From the NCBI GenBank assembly GCA_019054805.1, contig JAHQIY010000004.1, positions 1,798,001 through 1,862,000 of the forward strand: 64,000 bases of DNA. The letters run 5' to 3'. The notes under the pieces are model-generated. The model saw only the letters and a program-made list of their open reading frames with translations, had not been told where the DNA came from and made no database searches. Source of the DNA: Brachionus manjavacas (taxonomy: Eukaryota; Rotifera; Eurotatoria; Ploima; Brachionidae). Position 1 is the stretch's first letter, and each line of letters opens with the position of its first letter. Positions 10,679 to 20,524 of the stretch are shown here, piece by piece. Position numbers and translations under genes: made by a program.

Positions 10679-11540
10679 TTACTACTACCAACTAGCAACC
10701 AACAACAACAACCATCCAACTGCCAACTTTTACCAACTAATCCTAACTACTACTAACTCCTACCAACAACCAACCAACTGCAAACTCCTACCGACTAATA
10801 CTTACTACTACCACCAACAACCAACTAACTAATACTAACTTCTACTAACTAGCAAACTCTTACTACAACCATCCAACTGCCAACTCTTACCAACTAATCC
10901 TAACTACTAATCCTAATTACTACTCCTAACTGCCAACATCACTTACCACAAACACCAACAACTCCTACTAACAACAAACCAACAACCATCCAACTGTCAA
11001 CTCCTACCAAATAATGCTAACTTCTCCTACCTGCCAACAACCACTAACCACAAACACCAACAATTACTTCCAACTGCCAACGTTCAACCAATACCAACCA
11101 CCAACTATTACTAACTATCAACCAACAACAACCTACTACAATTACTACTTTTTTCAGTTTTTTTATTTTTAAAAATTTTTTTTGTATAAATATTCTTTAA
11201 TTTTTTTTGATATTTTTTCTTATTTTATTTTAAATTATATTAGTAATTGTTGGTGTTTGTGGTAAGTGATGTTGGCAGTTAGGAGTAGTAGTTAGGATAA
11301 GTTGGTAAGAGTTGGCAGTTGGATGGTTATTGTTAGTGGATGCTAGTTAGTAGTAGTTGGCAGTTGGTAGTAGTTGTTGGTTGGTTGTTGGGAGGAGTTA
11401 GTAGTAGTAAGTATTAGTTGGTAGTAGTTGGTGGCAGTTGGTTGGTTGTTGGTAGGAGTTGTTGGTATTTGTGATTAGTGATGTTGGCACTTAGGAGAAG
11501 TAGTTAGTATTAGTTGGTAGTAGTTGTTGTTTGGTTTTTA
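10679..11540. repeat. Inverted pair of strand-asymmetric minisatellite arms
   Basis: The left arm (10679-11145) consists of C/A-rich units such as CCAACTGCCAACTCTTACC and ACAAACACCAACAACTCC with essentially no G. A spacer of about 100 bp, pure A/T in its middle, follows. The right arm (about 11240-11540) is the reverse complement of a large part of the left arm with unit order conserved: GTTGGTAAGAGTTGGCAGTTGG mirrors the left arm, as does the TGTTGGCAGTTAGG block. The whole is an imperfect palindrome of several hundred bases. Confidence 0.85.
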
Positions 11541-11799
11541 AAGATCTAAAAGTACGAACGACTTTAAGTTCCAACGACTATAAGTACCTACTACCTTCAA
11601 CTTTTTTTTAATTTTTTAAATAAATTTTTTTTTTATTTTTGTGATAAATTTTTTTTATAAATTTCTAAATAAAATTTTTTTTCTTTTTTTTCTTATATTC
11701 TTAAAAATAAATTTTTTAATTTTAATTTTTGAGTAAAATTTTTATTTTTTTTTAATATTTGAAAATTATTTTTTATTAAAAAACTTATTTTTTTAAAAA

Positions 11800-12429
11800 A
11801 AATGGCTTAAATTTTTTACAAACTGACAAATATAATTTTTATAAGATGACAAAAATAACTAAAAGTGGTGACAAATTTAATCTATTTTACCTGACAATAA
11901 AAAACTAATTATTCTGACAAAAAAACTAAACGACTGACAAATATATATAAATTGAGATGACTATTTAATAATTTTGCACTGACAAAATTTTATTCATTTT
12001 TATTTTATTTTAGTTCGACTTGAGTTGAAATCAAAAGTAATGACCCTATGCTTCACAAGGAGTGAATAAGGAAAAAAAAGAAAAGCTATTTAGTAATTTA
12101 GTTCTCTAAGATTGTAAGGAATGAACTAAAATTGTGACGTTTTCTCATAGTCGTTTTCTCATAGCTTGATGATGAGAGTTGGACAAAACGGTTTGTCATA
12201 ATCGTCCGATTTTGGTGCTATAGTTCAAGATTTTGATTTTTATTGTGACCTCAAAATCATTAATTTGCTGGAAAAAATAATTAGTTAGTCAAAAAGTATT
12301 TTTGTCACTCAAATCATTATTATCAGTCAATTAATTTATTTGTCATCATATGTAGTTTTTTTGTCAGTAGATTTAGTCTTTTTTGTCAGTAAAATTTAAT
12401 TTTTTTTGTCAGTCCATTAATTGATGGCC
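11800..12429. mobile_element. MITE with subterminal TGACAAA/TTTGTCA repeats, copy 2
   Basis: Same family as 1780-2290. The left side has at least six TGACAAA-type motifs and the right side has matching TTTGTCA motifs, again ending TTAATTGATGGCCA. The left end (TGGCTTAAATTTTTTACAAA) is a weak inverted match to the right end. Compared with copy 1 it has extra sequence around 12020-12080 and extra motif units on the right. Confidence 0.65.
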
Positions 12430-12479
12430 AAAAAAAATAAATTAAATTATTTTAAATTTTTATTTTATTACAAGTTTTT

Positions 12480-12585
12480 TTGCCGCCCATATATTTTAAA
12501 CCGGTTTTTTATACGGTCCAAAATTTTGACCGCCAAGCTAACCGGCCAAATGACCGCCCGCCAAAAAGTTGGCCGGTTTGAAAGA
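12480..12585. repeat. G+C-richer patch with CCGCC and CCGG palindromes
   Basis: A short block contains AAACCGGTTT, AACCGGCC, GGCCGGTT and three CCGCC motifs, unlike the A+T DNA around it. It may be one end of a decayed transposon. I cannot find the partner end. Confidence 0.3.
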
Positions 12586-13353
12586 TTTTTATGATTTTTT
12601 TTTGAAATTTTTAAAATTCAAAAAAAACATGAAGAAATTGTTTGTTCTTCTAGTGTTAATAGAAACAGTTTTAAAATAGTTATTTTCTTTTAGAGTTAAA
12701 TTGTTTATTTTATTAGATCCACATTAAAAAAAGGGTCTAGCGAAAACAATTGAAAATAAACTATTAATGAATATGCAAAGCTAATTGAAGTAACAAAGTG
12801 AAGACGAGGTATCCCCAAATAAATGAATCAAATTTTCACTTTTCAATTTTTTAACTTATTAAAATAAAATTTTTAGAACAAATCAGTAATTTCTGCAAAT
12901 ATTTTTTGATATTCAACTCATCTTTAAAGGGTTTTTTAACAATAGTACATTGTTAACTTATTCTATGATTCGTATTGTACAATTTTTGAAAAAAATGTTC
13001 AAATTTTTTTATTTCATAAACCAAAAGCCTTAAGTATAAAAAAAATTTGCATGCTCTAGAGAGACAATATTTCCTTCTTCAGCTAATTTTTTTTTTACTA
13101 GCAAAAATTAATTCGCTTTATTCTAATTATTTTTTATTACAGCTAATTTTCTTCTTAAAGAATTCTAGAGATGGTAAATAAAATTTCTTAATTGAAACGA
13201 TCGAATTGAAGTGAACTTTACAATTCCAAAATTAAATTTGTAATCCCGCAAAAAAAAAGAGGATCAAAAAGAATTAATTTTTTTTTTCATTTGTTTCACA
13301 TTTTCGTTTTTTTAATTCTAGTGATATTGTTAGAATTATCTAAAAATTAAAAA
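12586..13353. other. A+T-rich spacer without a recognisable gene
   Basis: I see no coding signal here. It ends at the target duplication of the Merlin-type element. Confidence 0.4.
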
Positions 13354-14944
13354 ATAATAACGGGGCTTGTCAATTCTATGACCACATGATCACAAAATTT
13401 AGATAATTTTTTAGCTTGTAAAAAATAAGACCCCGTGGTTACCAAATTTACTTTAAAAAAGATTTATGGAAATTACAAGAACACTTTTATTTTAAATTAA
13501 AAACAAATTAGTAGTGTGCGTCAAATTGACAATTTAGTTATGAATTATTTCCATGAACACCAGCTGATTTAAAAAAAATTACATAAAATAAAAATTTAAA
13601 TAATTCTTTTAATTATTCTTGATTGGGTTCTCTTCTTTTTTTGAAATGGATTTTAAAGAATTGTCCCTTATGGAGCCGATAGAACTATTATATCACTTGA
13701 TGACTATTGGAATATTGTTGGGTGAACGAGAATGCTCTACCTGTAACCGAAAAATGAAACTTTGTCCAAGAAAAATCTTACCAGAGAAATTCAACTGGAG
13801 ATGTACTCGTTGTTAAAAGTCGTTGAGTGTTAAAAATGGATCTTTTTTTGAACGATTCGATTTACCGATTAAAACAGTATTAGAAGTAATCGCCTTTGGG
13901 CCAAAGAGCGAAAAATTAATAATATGGAAGAATCTATTAATATATCAAGACCAACAGCTATCAGGATATGTCGGTTTTTGAGACAATTATGTATTTTGGA
14001 CCTCGATAAAAATAAATTTGTTATGGGTGGACCAAATGAAATAGTCGAAAAGATGAGTCTGTTTTCAACAAAGTTAAATATAACCGTGGAAAAGACTTGG
14101 TGCATTATTCAAAAGAAAAACAATTATGGGTTTTTTGATTAAAAGCCAGATCTACTGGAAAATGTTTTTTTCAGGTAAGTCACAATTTTATTTAATCAAT
14201 TAATTAATCAATTGGCTAATTTTATTTTCTTTCAAAGGCTGTTTGTAATCGAAAAGAGAAAACTCTTCTTCCAATTATTCAAAAACACGTACTACCGAAG
14301 ACGACAATTTATTCGGATCAATTTAAAAGTTATTTTCGTATTAAAGAGTTGAGAGAAAATCTAAAGCTGCAAGAGATCATTGAGATGGACAATTTGGAGA
14401 AAGTAAAAGAGAAACAAGAACGCCATCGTGATCATTTTTTGAGTGCTGAGTTTGTTATCAGCCGTAACAGAATTAAAAATATCAAACGCTTGCTATCAAC
14501 TCAAACCAACGCTTCTGTATTTGACTATGATCATAGACGCAAAAAATTTGAGTTGGTAGTAGAAGAACCCAGAGTCTATGTTAAGAGTTTTGATATGATT
14601 GACAAGGGTTTTGATATGATTGACATAAATACTGACATGCCACCATTTGTTGAAAAATTAATCAGTAAGCCAAGCACCAACCCCAAAAAACGTTGTGAAT
14701 ATAATTTAAGAAAAAGAAAATAATTTAATTTTTCAAATATTTATTTTTATTGAATTGTCAATTTGACGCACACTACTAATTTTTTTTTAATTTAAAACAA
14801 AAGTGTTCTTGTAATTTACATAATTCTTTTTTAAAGTAAATTTGGTGACCACTGGGTCTTTACAAGCTAAAAAATTTACAAGCTAAAGAATTTATGTAAA
14901 TTTTGTGATAATGTGGTCAAAGAATTGACAAGCCCCATAATAAC
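13354..14944 (+). mobile_element. Merlin-type (IS1595-like) DNA transposon with long TIRs and 8-bp target duplication
   Basis: The element proper is 13362-14936 (1575 bp). It starts GGGGCTTGTCAATTCT and ends with the inverted copy AATTGACAAGCCCC. The inverted similarity continues inward for about 180 bp on each side, for example TAGTGTGCGTCAAATTGAC on the left and GTCAATTTGACGCACACTA on the right. The 8-mer ATAATAAC flanks both ends (13354-13361 and 14937-14944), a clean target-site duplication. Merlin elements are known for 8-9 bp duplications and an IS1016/ISXO2-type transposase, which fits the coding remains inside. Confidence 0.88.
13619..14723 (+). pseudogene. Merlin/ISXO2-type transposase, broken, with one intron and an odd C-terminus
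   Basis: A zinc-ribbon segment (CSTCNRKMKLCP...WRCTRC) at 13730-13816 is typical of the N-terminus of this family. An in-frame TAA follows at once, the same frame goes on as KSLSVKNGSFF, and a shift near 13920 gives a helix-turn-helix-like stretch and MGGPNEIVE, the conserved block before the first catalytic Asp. That Asp position is lost. An intron at 14175-14237 (GTAAGT...TTCAAAG) joins to AVCNRKEKTLLPIIQKHV and TTIYSDQFKSYF, where the second catalytic Asp (YSD) survives. The remaining frame to 14723 is charged, contains a FDMIDKGFDMID duplication, and does not resemble the usual third catalytic block. The copy is non-functional as a transposase. No ATG is certain for the first block. Confidence 0.75.
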
Positions 14945-15264
14945 AGAAAAATAAAAAAGTCTATGATTTTAAAATTATTTGAATTTTAACTATTGAATTA
15001 ATTAAAATTGGAAATTAAAATGATCTTTTAAAAATGATTTTAAAAGTAATTAATTTTTTTGATATCTAAATCTTGTTAAGAAATATTTTCTTAACTAAAT
15101 ATAGAAATTTTGTTCAAATTCACTATTAATAATAATAAGCTACAGCAGCAGACCTGTGGAGCGAGCTTTGATGTAGTTTCGCTATGGTTGCTATCTTTTT
15201 TCGATAAATAAAAAAAAAAAAATTTTCATTAAATATGCAATCCAGTCAAGTTCATTCATATACT
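14945..15264. other. Spacer with a possible LINE 3' tail fragment
   Basis: Mostly A+T-rich. At 15143-15224 a G+C-richer stretch ends in GATAAATAAAAAAAAAAAA, which looks like a short 3' end of a retrotransposed sequence on the plus strand. I cannot assign its family. Confidence 0.3.
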
Positions 15265-16490
15265 TAACTACAACTTAACAACAGGGGGCAACTCATTCCA
15301 ATTCTTAACAACTCTATTAGTCAAGAAATTTTCACGTTTCCTTATTTTTGTAAGTTGTTTACTAAGCCTTTGTTTGTGTCCTCGTACACCACAAGCTGAA
15401 CCACCAGATTTCAGTGAGTTACATTTGAGTATAGGATTTTGCCATTTTACCAAGCTAAGCTCTTTAATAAATTTTAAAAATTCAATTATGTCTCCTCTTT
15501 CGCGTCTCTGCTTTACGGACGTTAATTCGAGCTTTTCCAATCTTTCTTAATAATTTAAATGTCTAATCTCAGGTATCAATTTTGCACGGCGTTGTATTTT
15601 TTCAAAAGTTTCTGTCTTTTTTTGAATTTTAACTCCATGCGGCAGTAGCCTACTCCAAATACGACCTAACAATTGATACATAAAGCTTCCTAAATATTTT
15701 AACTGTCCAGTATTTGAAAACTTGTTTAAGTTGACCAAGAATAATATTTTCTTTGTTTGCCGCTTGAGATGCCTGGTGGTTCCATTTTAGGCCACTCTTT
15801 AAGTAAATTTCAAGGTCACATTCAACATCTGTTTGTTGCATTTCTTTATTTTATATTTTTAAATTTATTTTTTAGAAGTGTTTGTTCTTGAAGACATTAA
15901 TTTAGATTTATCTTCATTGAAACTCATCTGCCATTTATTTGCCCTAGTAACGAGTCTTTTAATGTCCAACTCTAAGTTCAGTACGTCTATCCTGTATCTT
16001 ATAGTGGCTATCAGTTTGGTGTCATCAGCTAAAAACTTAATTTGCTGATAACTGCTTCTGGTATATCATTTATGAATATGGTAAAAAGGAGTGGGCCAAG
16101 TACTGATCCTAGGGGACACCACTTAAGACATCCTTCCAGTCGGAGCACTTATCGCCAAGGACAACTCTTTGTTCTCTTCCGTTTATAAAGTTAGAAAGCC
16201 AATTAAGAAGGTAACCTCTGAAACCATAAGCTTCAAGTTTCTTGATCAGAACTCTTTGTGAAACTTTATCAGATGCCTTAGCGATATCCATAAACCGCTG
16301 AAGCGAAACCACGATTTAATGCTTCTGTTACTGAGTCTATTCTTTCAAGGTGTTTCTCAGGCATGATCGTTTAGTAACGAAACCATGTTGCTGGGGCGCA
16401 ATCAGGTCATATTTAATAAGATGGGCAACCATTGCTTCCTTGATAATTCTTTCCATTATTTTACATGGAACTTATGTCAGTGAAATTTTA
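15265..16490 (-). pseudogene. LINE reverse transcriptase, C-terminal two thirds, broken
   Basis: Minus-strand reading from 16490 down shows, in several frames, an RT of the CR1/Jockey-like kind. In order: MERIIKEAMVAHLIKYDLI with HGFV (about 16370-16480), DIAKASDKVSQRVLIKKLEA with GFRGYLLNWLSNFINGR (16109-16312), and the block that would lead into GVPQG. The C-terminal cap of these proteins follows: QRRERGDIIEFLKFIK near 15490 and KRENFLTNRVVKNWNELPP near 15300. The catalytic YADD region is not readable. The frame shifts several times, so it is dead. The element's 5' part may be the endonuclease fragment at 18148-18995, on the same strand and of the same general type. Confidence 0.75.
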
Positions 16491-16994
16491 ATTTTATAGA
16501 GAAAATAATTTTTTGTAAAATTGTATTTGGCCGAAAAAATAAAATTAGCTTGATTTTTTCGTATCTAAATCCGATTCCAAACTGGATATTTTTTTCTATT
16601 TTGGCTACTTCGGCTCCCATCGAGTTAAATTTAGGATAGTAATAATTGCGCCTGAAGATTGTATCATTTGAGTCTTTTTCTTTTTTTTTTCTCTACTTAA
16701 TTTGATTTTTCCTTGCGTATTTCTTCACTTAAATCAGACACTTCATAAACTTTTGCTTCCCTGTCAAAAGTTCATTTGTATCTTTTTCTAAATTTTTTAA
16801 ATATTGACTAATATTATTAACGTTATTTGTAGTAGATAGATAGATAATTTAAGAGAGAAGATCTCTCAGGACTGTTCCGAAGATCTCAAGGGTTGAGCAC
16901 AATTTTGTTTTTTCAGCATAAAAATAAGGATAACTTTCTAAATTAATTAAATTCAAATAAAAAAATATTTCCTTTGTACAAAATCAAGTATATA
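16491..16994. other. Spacer with a minus-strand LINE tail-like motif
   Basis: No gene. At 16833-16915 the minus strand reads CTTGAGATCTTCGGAACAG and then ends in a TCTATCTATCTA microsatellite, a common form of CR1/L2-type LINE 3' terminus. Confidence 0.35.
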
Positions 16995-17390
16995 CTACTA
17001 GAAGCACCAAAAAGAGTCATTTTGACTCGTTTTTTAATTAAAATTTTGAATTTATCTACAAAATCAATGGATGAGTCATAAAATATTTATAAAAAGTATA
17101 CAAATCTTTAAAAACTGACTTAAATCCTAATACTTGAACGAAGATAAGCAAATTTAAAAAATGCAAAAATTAAAGTTTGCGTATTTTACATGAAAGACGA
17201 AAAATTGAAAGGAATGAATTCATTAGAAGATAAAATTTTTGCAAGATACTTTTTTTTAGCCAAATTTTTATTTTTACTCAATTAAAATTAAGTTTTGAAT
17301 AGATTTATCCAAATAATAAATTATTATCCATTTTTATCCATTAGATTCTATTAAAACAAGTCAGTTTGACTCGTTTTGGTGCTTCTAGTG
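16995..17390. mobile_element. piggyBac-type MITE
   Basis: About 400 bp. The left end CTAGAAGCACCAAAAAGAG and the right end GTTTTGGTGCTTCTAGTG are inverted repeats over about 35 bp. Both inner flanks carry a palindromic motif (GAGTCATTTTGACTC left, AAGTCAGTTTGACTCG right). TTAA follows the right end at 17391; the left equivalent reads TATA, a likely point change. There is no coding sequence. Compare the larger TTAA element at 20106-22945, which also carries palindromic TCA...TGA motifs inside its ends. Confidence 0.6.
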
Positions 17391-17399
17391 TTAAATTCA

Positions 17400-18147
17400 A
17401 AACATCTTTCTATTATCACATTTATTATCCACTTTGAAGGATTATCATCTAAGTTCCTACAAAGTGGGTAAAAGATGTGATTTACCGTTTGGCTCAATAG
17501 ACGACTCACTAGTCAAATGATCGCTTATCAATTTTTCATTTTTTCCAAGAAACTTTTATTCAGCTTTTTCACCAAGTTTCAATTGCGTTGAATTTTGCTC
17601 AAATTTTATTTTTTTATTTTTTTTATGGCGATCACATTTTTGAACACGGGTTTTAGACCAGTTGCTTTGCTACCGCGTTTCAGATATGTGAACAAAAGTT
17701 TATTGAACCAGTCACAATTACAATGGGCAAATTGGACATCTTTTCTACTCTTAATTCAAAAATTCTTGGGATTTTTTGAAAGTCCACATGACTTGGTCTC
17801 TTGCACCATATCATAACCAAATATTAGGGCTTTAACCAGCATTTTCAGGACTTTAATTTTAAGATGACATGTGCCGACGACTATTTGATCCAAACATGTT
17901 TCTTAATACAACTGATCTGTAATTTACATTTAAATTATATTTCCTACTCAAATCCAAAGTTTTTCTGTTTCTTTCAATTCAACCGTAATTGTGTTCAAGG
18001 TTTCAAAATATTTTCAATTTTTATAGCGAAAGTTTTCTTCAATTTTGAAACAATTTTCGTGCTTGCAATTAAAACTGTAAATAGTAAATTTTCAAAAATC
18101 AAATTTTATTTCAATTTCAATTTCTTTTTTAAAATAAAGATATAAAT
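17400..18147. other. A+T-rich spacer
   Basis: Two open frames here (17595-17816 and 17864-18145) are Phe/Asn/Ile-rich, have low-complexity composition and match nothing I know. I treat them as chance frames. Confidence 0.4.
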
Positions 18148-18995
18148 TTATCGATTCTTCACTAGGCAATGGAGTTTATACTTCCTTTTAGTTAAGTGCT
18201 TGATCTTATCGTAGGACCGTTTAGGACAAGGCCGCTTGGGAGTGCTAAAGCGACAAGTTGGGATGGCGATGGAAGAGGCATACGACTCGACTACTTGGTT
18301 AAATACAATGTTCACTACGTCGTCCAAAAGCTTGTTTCTTTCTTGAAATCGTTCACTGAAGAGGTTGTAGTTACCCTGAGAGAGAACTTGACGTGGAGAT
18401 GAGGTTAGTTGGGAGGGGAGATGGAACCGTAGTTCGTAGCTCAAGGTGAAAGTTTCATGCAAACAATCCTTGTCAGTAGAACCCTGAAGTCATAAAATCA
18501 AGTCAACAAAGTCATAAAATTATTTAGTATAGAAGCAAATAAGTTTGCTTTATCTTAATCGGATTCATAAATTATTCCATCTTGGATAAGTGTCGGAATT
18601 CCTGTCCCTTTCTTTTTTGTTTATGCATTATTTATTATGGTCCAAAAGGTGCTAGAAGAGGCGGAGAAAGGGCTCACCTAATTCACAGTAACTTTTAATT
18701 AAATCTTTTTTCAACGTGTTTGAAGGAGCATATAAGGAAACTAAATTAAAACAAATACCTATGGAGTCAATTTTTATGCCAACATGATCAACTGCCAAGT
18801 CAAACTCAGAAATTTCAATACAGTTAATTTTGTTGTTAACAAGTATTAAAACTCCACCCCCATGCGAAGGATTTACTTGTCTGGGTTATAGTGGAAAGAG
18901 TTTCATCAAAACCTAATAAAGGTATTTACTTGTTCCTCGGTTAGTTTTACTTCTTGAATGGACAAAATGTCTGGTAAAGCTTACCCAGAAATTCG
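18148..18995 (-). pseudogene. LINE endonuclease and linker fragment
   Basis: On the minus strand, from 18990 down, the reading contains PDILSIQEVKLTEEQV (with the catalytic Glu of the apurinic-type endonuclease), then HGGGVLILVNNKINC and NLVSLYAPSN. These are the second and third conserved blocks of LINE endonucleases. A stretch with shifts and stops follows, then the frame 18462-18148, which includes LLDDVVNIVFNQVVESY and RSYDKIKHLTKRKYKL, the usual linker between endonuclease and RT. Frames are broken, so it is not functional. It could be the 5' part of the element at 15265-16490, separated by about 1.6 kb of later sequence. Confidence 0.65.
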
Positions 18996-19429
18996 CCCAT
19001 CAAAACCAAAATCATACAGTACGTTTAGATCGATGAGGAATATTTTGCCAGATATTAGTAATAATTTTATTGCTCGCAAAAGACAAATGCTACTGGAGCA
19101 AGACTTATCGATTTCATCAAGTCAAACAGCCAATAGCCCAAATTACGATCCAATAATTTTTTAAATATTTAAAAGCAAATTTAGTCTGAGCCTTTATTGC
19201 TAGGAATAGTTCTTGTTTTAAGCCACGTGTTAAATTTAGAATCATTTTTTAAAATAAATAAATTTGAATTAGTTTTTTTTAAATTTGTCTAACTTTCGAT
19301 TCTTATGATTTTTTTTAAAGAATTCCCTTAAAACAGAATTAAAAATAATAATCTTTCGAAAATCAATCGATCCGATCGGCAAGCGAAAAACCTAAACCAT
19401 TGCGATCGCTTGGCGGATCGAGTGAAATG
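18996..19429. other. Unassigned sequence between LINE fragments
   Basis: An open plus-strand frame (18958-19164) overlaps the antisense endonuclease and matches no family I know. Around 19367-19423 an inverted pair, CGATCCGATCGGCAAGCG and CGCTTGGCGGATCG, could form a hairpin. Confidence 0.3.
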
Positions 19430-19920
19430 GACTACCATCCACCCCACTCATATTTTAGAGCTGTAATCAAACCAGCCCTTTTTTCAGATGATTTAAGCAT
19501 CTAGATAATTTGAAAAATAATAAAAGAGCTTGAATAAAACCTTCAACGAGATATCGACCAAATAATTGAATTTTGCAGAGCCTGGGTGTTCTCTATAAAC
19601 CAGTCAAATACTAACTACACAGCGTTCACTACTGCAGGAAATCCAAAAAATTACTAAATTAAGTACAAGTTAAAATTTTTTTATTGACAAATTCTATTTG
19701 ATCCATACCCAACATTTCTAGTTACTAAGCTTGATTCAAAACTCTGTTTCAAACCTCATCTAGCATATCCTGAAAAATTCAATTGGTCTAATTCACTTTG
19801 GTCTCTGAACATCACACTATATAAATCTTTGATTAGATTCTTTTTCGATTGTTAGCTATAGTAAATAAAGGAACTGAAAAAATCAAAGCCCAACTACAAA
19901 AAATAGAATGGACAATTTTT
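19430..19920 (+). pseudogene. LINE reverse transcriptase fragment around the catalytic motif
   Basis: Plus-strand reading gives AVIKPALFSDDLSI at about 19455-19500, where FSDD corresponds to the YADD/FADD catalytic motif. It is followed by RDIDQIIEFCRAWVFSIN, TNYTAFTTAGNPKNY, TFLVTKLDSKLCFKPHL and NITLYKSLIR. This is the order found in Jockey/CR1-like RTs after the catalytic box. Two stops interrupt it. The fragment has neither the start nor the end of the element. Confidence 0.6.
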
Positions 19921-19949
19921 GGTTGATTTTGTCATTTTTTTTATTGTTC

Positions 19950-20105
19950 AATGCAAGTTTGATTTAATTTATTGTTTAAGGAATAAAAAAATAGTGAGGC
20001 AAGCTCTGAATATTTTAACTAAAAAGCAAATATTAGATGAAATAGACAAAGGAACTAGTTATGAGGCCATCAAAACAAAATTTTACTTGAAAAACCTCTC
20101 GAATA
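19950..20105 (+). pseudogene. Tigger/pogo transposase N-terminal helix-turn-helix, interrupted by piggyBac
   Basis: The frame reads ALNILTKKQILDEIDKG then TSYEAIKTKFYLKNLSNI, the CENP-B/Tigger type of N-terminal DNA-binding domain (roughly LT..QK..IL..I..G.S......F.L....ISNI). It stops at the TTAA where the piggyBac element begins. After that element, 22946 onward continues in the same frame with RIRNDLLKILQFF, as expected for the family, before reaching a stop near 23000. Only this short N-terminal piece of the gene is present. Confidence 0.6.
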
Positions 20106-20273
20106 TTAACTCTTATCCGTCCAAAATTGTGTCAAAAATGACCCAATATTCGGTTATCGGCCAAAATGGGTCAAAAATGACCCAAGCAAAATTACATTGA
20201 ATTTTTTCTATAAATAAAAAAACTTTTCATTCAACTTAATTGATTTCGATTGTTAATTGATTGTCTTTCCCTT

Positions 20274-20430
20274 TAAAAATAAAAACACCGAAAACTGATC
20301 TTATTTTTTTATTCAACACCATTGTTTAAAAAAAATTAAAAATACCGAAAACTGATATTACTTTAATTGTTTTATTCAGTGTAACTTTTTAAAAAATGAG
20401 AAAATAGCGATAAATGATCTTATTTTTAAC
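20274..20430 (+). repeat. Subterminal tandem repeats of the piggyBac element
   Basis: Three imperfect units of about 60-65 bp, marked by AAAACACCGAAAACTGATCT, AAAATACCGAAAACTGATAT and AAAATAGCGATAAATGATCT, lie between the left TIR and the transposase start. Subterminal repeats like these often serve as transposase binding sites; that role is inferred. Confidence 0.5.
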
Positions 20431-20524
20431 TTCGCTAAGTTGAATTAAAACGGCTAGAATAAGCTTATTCCTTGATTAATCAATTAAAATTAACGGTTCA
20501 TGGCTGGGTCTATAAAAACTATGT

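Noticed and set aside
17595..18145. Two plus-strand frames of 73 and 93 residues
   Set aside because: Low-complexity Phe/Asn/Ile/Leu composition, no ATG for the first at its stated start, no motif.
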